The notes under the pieces: generated by a model
What the model was told of the DNA's origin: nothing
The model's database searches: none
The model's input: only the letters and a program-made list of their open reading frames with translations
From: DATMTS01 sp035564555
GTDB lineage: Bacteria; Actinomycetota; Actinomycetes; Actinomycetales; Microbacteriaceae
Length of the DNA: 64,000 nt
Direction: 5' to 3'
Assembly (NCBI GenBank): GCA_035564555.1
Contig: DATMTS010000106.1
Coordinates: 62,001-126,000 of the forward strand
Position numbers and translations under genes: made by a program
Part shown: positions 59,272 through 64,000 of the stretch, piece by piece
How the letters are laid out: the number at the start of each line of letters is the position of its first letter
Position numbering within the stretch: the first letter of the stretch is position 1

Positions 59272-62200
59272 TCAGATGACCTCGTCGGTCAACGTCGTCG
59301 GATTGCCGAATCGGTGATTCGTGATCGAGATGGCTTGTTCGTGCACGAACGGGAGCAGCTCGACGCGTCCCGAGGGCGTGACGTCTCCCGCGTACACCGC
59401 GACGTCGGGGGTGCCGCCGAGCGCACCGGCCAGGGCCATGGGGTCGCCGCCGATCAGCCGGATGCGATGCGTCGGCTCGACGACGGCGTCGCCCCGCGCT
59501 ACGGCGATGTCGCGCCCGGCCACCGCGCCGTCGGGCACCGCGACATCGCCCCCGCCCACGTCGCCGCCAGCGACCGCCGCGCCGCGGGCAGCGACGCGGG
59601 ACAGCCAGGCGGCATCCGTCTCGACCGCCACCGGAACCTCCCGCGCCTGCAATTGCTTCGCGAGCGCGGGGGGCAACGCGCCCGGGGTGCTGACGTCGAA
59701 CCGGCCGCCCACTGCTGCGGCCGCGGCGAGCACGCGCAGCAACTCATGCAGCGTCGAGTCCTCGGCCGCCCGGATGCTCACCGGCACGGCGCGATAGCGG
59801 AACAGGTTGCGCTCCACACCGAGCTCCGAGACGTCGCGCACGGTCCCGAACTCGTGGGCGACCGCGATGGCGTCACTCAGCGCCGAGCGTCGCACCAGAT
59901 CGAATTCCTCGTAGGTCATCGCCGACTGGCCCGACTCGATCAGCGCCTTCACGTCCGGATCGAGGCCGCGTAGATGCAGGCTGGCGCTCTGCGGGCCGGG
60001 GTCGGCCTGCCAGGAGCCGAGCCCGAACAGGTAGTTGGGACCGCCCGCCTTCGTCCCCGCGCCGACGGCAGACCTCTTCCAGCCGCCGAACGGCTGGCGC
60101 CGCACGATGGCACCCGTGATGCCGCGGTTCACGTACAGGTTGCCCGCCTCGACGGTGTCGATCCAGTGGGCGATCTCGTCGGAGTCGAGAGAATGCAGGC
60201 CGGCCGTCAGCCCGTAGTCGACCGCGTTCTGATACCGGATCGCCTCTTCGAGGGTGCGGGCGCGCATGATCCCGAGCACCGGTCCGAAGAACTCCGTGAG
60301 ATGGAAGTACGACCCCGGCTGCACCCCGGTGCGGATTCCCGGAGACCAGAGCCGGCCCGTGTCATCCAGTGGTCGCGGCTCCACGAGCCATTCCTCCTCA
60401 CCGCCCAGCGCGGTGAGGGCGTGCAGCAGCTTGCCGCTCGCCGGCTCGATCAACGGCCCGACGACCCCCTCCGGGTCATTCGGGTAGCCGACGCGCATGC
60501 TCGTCGCAGCATCCACGAGCTGGTTGCGGAACCGCTGCGACGTGCCGACCGACCCGACCAGGATCGCGAGGCTGGCCGCCGAGCACTTCTGGCCGGCGTT
60601 GCCGAACGCACTCTTCACGATGTCGGCGACGGCGAGGTCGTAGTCGGCGTTCGGCGTGACGATGATCGCATTCTTGCCGCTCGTCTCGGCGAGCAGCGGC
60701 AAGTCGGGCCGCCAACTCTTGAACAGCTTCGCCGTCTCATACGCGCCGGTCAGGATGACACGTTCGACGCGAGGATCGGCGATCAGCCGCTGCCCGAGTT
60801 GCCCCTCCTCCACGTCGACGAGCGCGAGGAGTTCGCGGGCGATGCCCGCCTCCCACAGAGCTTCGACCATGATCGCCGCCGAACGCTTCGCCTGCGGGGC
60901 GGGTTTGATGATCACACCGCTGCCGGCCGCGAGCGGGCCCAGCACCGAGCCCGCCGGGATGGAGACCGGGAAGTTCCACGGCGGCGCGACGACCGTGAGC
61001 TTCGACGGCACGAATCGCGCACCCTGCACGGTGTCGAGCTCACGTGCTCGCGCCGCGTAATAATGGGCGAAGTCGACTGCCTCGCTCACTTCGACATCGG
61101 CCTCCGCTATGGTCTTGCCGGTCTCGGATGCCATCACCTCGATGAGCCGGTCGCGGTTGGCGGAGAGGGCCAGGCCGGCGCGGTCGAGCGTGGCGGCGCG
61201 CGCCTCGCCGCTCAATGCGCCCCACTGCTCACCCGTGGATCGCACGGTCGCGATCACCTGCTCCAGCACGGAAGGGTCGTCGATGCGGCATGCCTCGACC
61301 GTCTCGGTGCCGAGATCGGATGCCGCGATCTTCGCCAGGATGCGCCGGCCCCACGCCCGGTTCGCGGGTAGAGCCGGATCGGTGTCGGGTTCGTTGCGGA
61401 ACGTCGCATCAAGGGAAGGCGGTTGGTCGGGTTGCGGGGCGAGGGAGGAGTCGTGCGTGGCGAGACCACGGACCGGAGTCTCGAGGGCGGCTTGCGCGGC
61501 CTCGAGACGCTCGCCCGCGCTCGCTACTGCACCAGCGGATGGGTCGGGCGGCCCGCCGACGGACCCGCGACTCAGGCCGAGAACCGCGTTGGTGAGTCCC
61601 GCTTCGGCCGCCGCGGCGGACGGATCCACCGGCGCGACGCGTGGACGGAACAGCGTGGTCGCGTCGGCATCCTGCCACTCACGCGAGCGGTCCTGCCGCC
61701 TGTTCGGCAGTGGCGCGAGCCCACGTGGGCCCTCGTCGGCCCCGAGCTCCGCGACCGACGCGAGGAAGCGCTGCTTCTCGCGCTCGAACATCCGCGGGTC
61801 GTCGGTGAGCTCGAACACCGCCGACATGAAGTTCTCTTGGCTGGCGTTCTCTTCCAGCCGCCGGATCAGATACGAGATGGCGACGTCGAACTCGCGCGGG
61901 TGCACGACCGGCGTGTACAGCAGCAGCCGGCCCACCGTCGCCTCGACCGCGGCGGCCTGGGCCGTCGCCATGCCGAGCAGCATCTCGAAGTCGATGCGGT
62001 CTTCGACACCGCGGCTCTTGGCGAGCAGCCAGGCGTATGCGACGTCGAAGAGATTGTGGCCGGCGACGCCGACCTTCACGGCGTGCGTGTGCTCCGGCGT
62101 GAACGCCCAGTCGAGAACGCGCTTGTAGTTCGCATCGGTCGACTGCTTGCTGCCGTACGTCGCCAGCGGCCAGCCGTGGATCGTGGCATCCACCCGCTCC

Positions 62201-63171
62201 ATCGCGAGGTTCGCGCCCTTCACCACGCGGACCTTGATCGGTGCACCGCCGCCGGCCCGGCGCTGCTGCGCCCACTCGGTGAGCCCCTGCAGCGCGTCGA
62301 GCGCGTCGGGCAGGTAGGCCTGCAGCACGATTCCGGCCTCGAGGTGCTGCAACTGCGGCTGACTGAGGATGCGCGTGAACACCGCGATCGTCAGGTCGAG
62401 GTCGCGGTACTCCTCCATGTCGAGGTTGATGAACTTCGCGTCGCGCGCGGCGAGCTCGTAGAGCGGTGTGAGCCGCTCGGCCACTCGCTCGACCGTCTCG
62501 TCGAACGCCCACATCGAGAGCTGGCTCGCGATCGAGGAGACCTTGATCGACACGTAGTCGACGTCTTCGCGCGCGAGCAGGTCACGGGTGCCCTGCAGCC
62601 TGTGCGCCGCCTCCTTCTCGCCGAGCACCGCCTCGCCGAGCAGGTTCAGGTTGAGCCGCGGGCCGGATGCCGCGTCGTCCAGCGAGTCTTTGGCCCCCGG
62701 AATTCCGGTTCGCAGGTGCTCCAGCGCCGGGCCGAGCTTCTCGGGGGTGGCATCCACCACAAGGTGACCGACCATCCGGCGCAGCACCCGCCGGGCGATC
62801 AGGATCACCACCCATGGCAGCACGGGACCGAACACACCACCCAGCCGGATCGCGGATCTCATGTACCAGGGCAGAAAGGCCGGCACATTCCTGGCGATGC
62901 GTTGCAGGTTGTAGCCTGCGACGAACAGGTCTTGCGGGCGCGCGACACCGTCGACGAATCCGACCGCGAAGTCGAGCCCGTCGGGGTCGCGCAGCACGGC
63001 GGCGAGCCGTTCAGCGGCCGGATCCGGTTGGGCATGTGTCGTCGAACTCTCGGCGAGCCAATGCCGCACGAGATCGACCGCGTCGTGCGCCAGCTGGTCC
63101 TTCGGGAGATCGAACGGTGTCGACGGGGCCGGCACGCCGTCGCGGGAGGCGTCAGATTTCGACATGGTCAT
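59272..63171 (-). CDS. putA: Bifunctional proline dehydrogenase / L-glutamate gamma-semialdehyde dehydrogenase
   Basis: A 1299-residue fusion. The proline dehydrogenase domain (about 90-470) has DYVSIKVSSIASQLSMWAFD, KVRVVKGANLAMERV and the FAD/proline signature SYLIRRLEENASQENFM. The aldehyde dehydrogenase domain (about 580-1060) has APPWNFPVSIPAGSVLGPLA, LAETSGKNAIIVTPN with Glu near 826, and catalytic Cys863 in FGNAGQKCSAAS. A C-terminal region of about 240 residues has no clear motif. It oxidises proline to glutamate via glutamate semialdehyde, also the product of RocD. No DNA-binding N-terminus is present, so it is not self-regulating. ATG 63171 has GGAGG 9 nt upstream. The inter-domain linker (about 530-600) is unusually long and contains a dispersed DNA element. 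Confidence 0.95.
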   Translation of the reverse strand: MTMSKSDASRDGVPAPSTPFDLPKDQLAHDAVDLVRHWLAESSTTHAQPDPAAERLAAVLRDPDGLDFAVGFVDGVARPQDLFVAGYNLQRIARNVPAFLPWYMRSAIRLGGVFGPVLPWVVILIARRVLRRMVGHLVVDATPEKLGPALEHLRTGIPGAKDSLDDAASGPRLNLNLLGEAVLGEKEAAHRLQGTRDLLAREDVDYVSIKVSSIASQLSMWAFDETVERVAERLTPLYELAARDAKFINLDMEEYRDLDLTIAVFTRILSQPQLQHLEAGIVLQAYLPDALDALQGLTEWAQQRRAGGGAPIKVRVVKGANLAMERVDATIHGWPLATYGSKQSTDANYKRVLDWAFTPEHTHAVKVGVAGHNLFDVAYAWLLAKSRGVEDRIDFEMLLGMATAQAAAVEATVGRLLLYTPVVHPREFDVAISYLIRRLEENASQENFMSAVFELTDDPRMFEREKQRFLASVAELGADEGPRGLAPLPNRRQDRSREWQDADATTLFRPRVAPVDPSAAAAEAGLTNAVLGLSRGSVGGPPDPSAGAVASAGERLEAAQAALETPVRGLATHDSSLAPQPDQPPSLDATFRNEPDTDPALPANRAWGRRILAKIAASDLGTETVEACRIDDPSVLEQVIATVRSTGEQWGALSGEARAATLDRAGLALSANRDRLIEVMASETGKTIAEADVEVSEAVDFAHYYAARARELDTVQGARFVPSKLTVVAPPWNFPVSIPAGSVLGPLAAGSGVIIKPAPQAKRSAAIMVEALWEAGIARELLALVDVEEGQLGQRLIADPRVERVILTGAYETAKLFKSWRPDLPLLAETSGKNAIIVTPNADYDLAVADIVKSAFGNAGQKCSAASLAILVGSVGTSQRFRNQLVDAATSMRVGYPNDPEGVVGPLIEPASGKLLHALTALGGEEEWLVEPRPLDDTGRLWSPGIRTGVQPGSYFHLTEFFGPVLGIMRARTLEEAIRYQNAVDYGLTAGLHSLDSDEIAHWIDTVEAGNLYVNRGITGAIVRRQPFGGWKRSAVGAGTKAGGPNYLFGLGSWQADPGPQSASLHLRGLDPDVKALIESGQSAMTYEEFDLVRRSALSDAIAVAHEFGTVRDVSELGVERNLFRYRAVPVSIRAAEDSTLHELLRVLAAAAAVGGRFDVSTPGALPPALAKQLQAREVPVAVETDAAWLSRVAARGAAVAGGDVGGGDVAVPDGAVAGRDIAVARGDAVVEPTHRIRLIGGDPMALAGALGGTPDVAVYAGDVTPSGRVELLPFVHEQAISITNHRFGNPTTLTDEVI
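61501..61538 (+). repeat. Dispersed element copy inside the putA linker
   Basis: The 38 nt from CTCGAGACGCTCGCCCGC to CACCAGCGG match 30 of 38 positions of the stretch at 27403-27440 (read in reverse) in the SNF2 gene. It lies in the linker between the two enzyme domains of PutA. Confidence 0.75.
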
Positions 63172-63212
63172 GAGGGTAGTCCTCCGGGTTCTGCGCAGGC
63201 CGGAAGCGCCGG

Positions 63213-63815
63213 CTACGCGGGTTTGCGCCAGAGAAGCGAGTACCGCCAGTAGAGGCGACGGCGGTATCGCACACCGGGCAGGATGCGACGAGCCGCGGCA
63301 CGCACCTCGCCGTACGACTCGCGCGGCTCGATGGTCGGAGCACCGTGCCGGTACTCCCCGCGAAGAGCGCGCGCGATGCCGTTCGCCGGCACTCCGATGC
63401 TGGAGACGATCCGGTCCCACACCGTCGCGTCCCGCGCCAGGCCGACGATCACCAGCACGCCGCCCGGCGCCGTGAGATCCCGCATCCGCTGCAGCGCCGC
63501 ATCCAGGGGCAGGTGATGCAGGGCGGCGAAGCACGTGACGACGTCGAAAGGCTCGCCCGGCAGCCGGGGCTGCAGCGCGTCGCCACGGATCAACGTGACC
63601 GCGGCCGCGGCATCCACCGACGCTTCCCGCGCGCGCAGCACGACGTCGACATCGGCGTCGACACCGACGACGCGGTCGAGTCGACTTGCCAGGGCCAGCA
63701 CGAGGTCGCCGTCGCCGAAGCCGATGTCGAGCCCGGTGCGCGCTCCCTCGGGAATCGCCGCGAGCGCCAGCCGGTGATAGTGGCTGTTGTGGTTCCAACG
63801 CTGGGCCTGCGGCAT
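63213..63815 (-). CDS. Class I SAM-dependent methyltransferase
   Basis: A 200-residue methyltransferase. The SAM-binding motif I is TGLDIGFGDGDLVLALASRL (near residues 24-43). The acidic loop is VVGVDADVDVV and post-motif regions are LIRGDALQPRLPG, FDVVTCFAALHHLPLDAALQ and LTAPGGVLVIVGLAR. The substrate is unknown. ATG at 63815 follows TACGAT by 6 nt, suggesting leaderless expression; in-frame codons upstream lack support. It lies 41 nt ahead of putA on the same strand. Confidence 0.9.
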   Translation of the reverse strand: MPQAQRWNHNSHYHRLALAAIPEGARTGLDIGFGDGDLVLALASRLDRVVGVDADVDVVLRAREASVDAAAAVTLIRGDALQPRLPGEPFDVVTCFAALHHLPLDAALQRMRDLTAPGGVLVIVGLARDATVWDRIVSSIGVPANGIARALRGEYRHGAPTIEPRESYGEVRAAARRILPGVRYRRRLYWRYSLLWRKPA

Positions 63816-63821
63816 GACTCG

Positions 63822-63827
63822 ATCGTA
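63822..63827 (-). promoter_or_regulatory. -10 box of a leaderless transcript
   Basis: TACGAT on the minus strand lies 6 nt before the ATG at 63815. Confidence 0.5.
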
Positions 63828-63939
63828 TGGCGTGGATGCCGTGATTCCCTGCCTTGCACCGGCGGTGGGCCGGGGGCGACTGAGTACTGTTATAGGGGCG
63901 CCGGCCGAACGTGACGGGCTCGACGCCGGGAGGGGGCGC

Positions 63940-64000
63940 GTGATCCGCACCGGCGTTCGACACGAGATGGCCATCCGTCACCTGACGGTGGCGGCCACCG
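63940..64000 (+). CDS. Start of an unidentified gene, cut by the window edge
   Basis: GTG at 63940 follows a GGGAGGGGG ribosome-type site by about 4 nt and opens a frame (VIRTGVRHEMAIRHLTVAAT) that runs to the window end; ATG at 63967 is an alternative. A TATAGG box lies near 63890. Too little is visible to assign a family. Confidence 0.4.
   Translation, partial: MIRTGVRHEMAIRHLTVAAT

Noticed and set aside
61423..63252. 609-codon open frame on the plus strand opposite putA
   Set aside because: Lies wholly over the conserved PutA coding region on the other strand; no motif or ribosome site supports it.
63172..63981. 270-codon upstream extension of the putA frame
   Set aside because: It overlaps the methyltransferase gene in another frame; the ATG at 63171 has a GGAGG site and a normal PutA start follows.

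Overview
The window is high-GC DNA with dense, often overlapping genes. The codon use, the frequent in-frame 'gcatccg/ggatgcc' runs, the mycoredoxin, the SigL-type ECF sigma/anti-sigma pair, the many leaderless genes and the LacI-controlled sugar ABC systems point to an actinobacterium, most likely a member of the Microbacteriaceae (Micrococcales) living on plant polysaccharides. No rRNA, tRNA, CRISPR array, transposase or phage gene was seen.

Layout. (1) 1-8998, minus strand: a rhamnogalacturonan/pectin locus resembling the Bacillus yes genes. In transcription order it holds a DUF624/YesL membrane protein, an LplA-type lipoprotein, two LplB/LplC-type permeases, a rhamnogalacturonan acetylesterase, a DUF1961/YesU-like protein, a PL26-like exo-rhamnogalacturonan lyase and a secreted PL9-like pectate lyase cut by the window edge. 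(2) 9355-16635, plus strand: a LacI regulator and an L-rhamnose operon (mutarotase, isomerase, alpha/beta hydrolase, aldolase-dehydrogenase fusion, rhamnulokinase). It is followed by a 2-hydroxyacid dehydrogenase and by a FadR/LldR-type regulator with L-lactate dehydrogenase. Together these read as rhamnogalacturonan -> L-rhamnose -> DHAP + L-lactaldehyde -> L-lactate -> pyruvate. (3) 20645-21933: ECF sigma factor and zinc-finger anti-sigma factor behind a SigL-like promoter. (4) 22140-24737: secreted GH32 fructanase with nested beta-sandwich-type modules and a LacI-type operator. (5) 24794-31239: small conserved protein, SWIM/SNF2 helicase, SGNH hydrolase, hypothetical, nucleoside hydrolase. 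(6) 31395-36859: LacI, ABC importer and GH130 glycoside phosphorylase/hydrolase. (7) 36863-43535: redox, NUDIX, acetyltransferase, MFS and aldo/keto reductase genes, including a mycoredoxin. (8) 43601-54236, minus strand: an arabinoxylan-type locus (GH3, acetyl-xylan esterase, LacI, ABC importer, GH1, GH51). (9) 54332-63815: arginine/proline catabolism (ornithine aminotransferase, DDAH-like amidinohydrolase, AsnC regulator, PutA) plus small enzymes and a methyltransferase. The start of one further gene lies at the right edge.

Three CUT1 sugar importers lack their own ATPase and presumably share one encoded elsewhere. Each sugar locus has recognisable LacI-type palindromes at its promoter. Two of the three binding-protein genes are followed by a strong stem-loop before the permease gene.

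The least expected signal is a set of short dispersed or palindromic DNA elements. Several lie in frame inside coding genes (FadR-type regulator, SNF2 helicase, PutA, rhamnulokinase), where they appear to encode extra peptide segments. At least eleven genes also show a TANNNT box 6-7 nt before the start codon, the signature of leaderless transcription.
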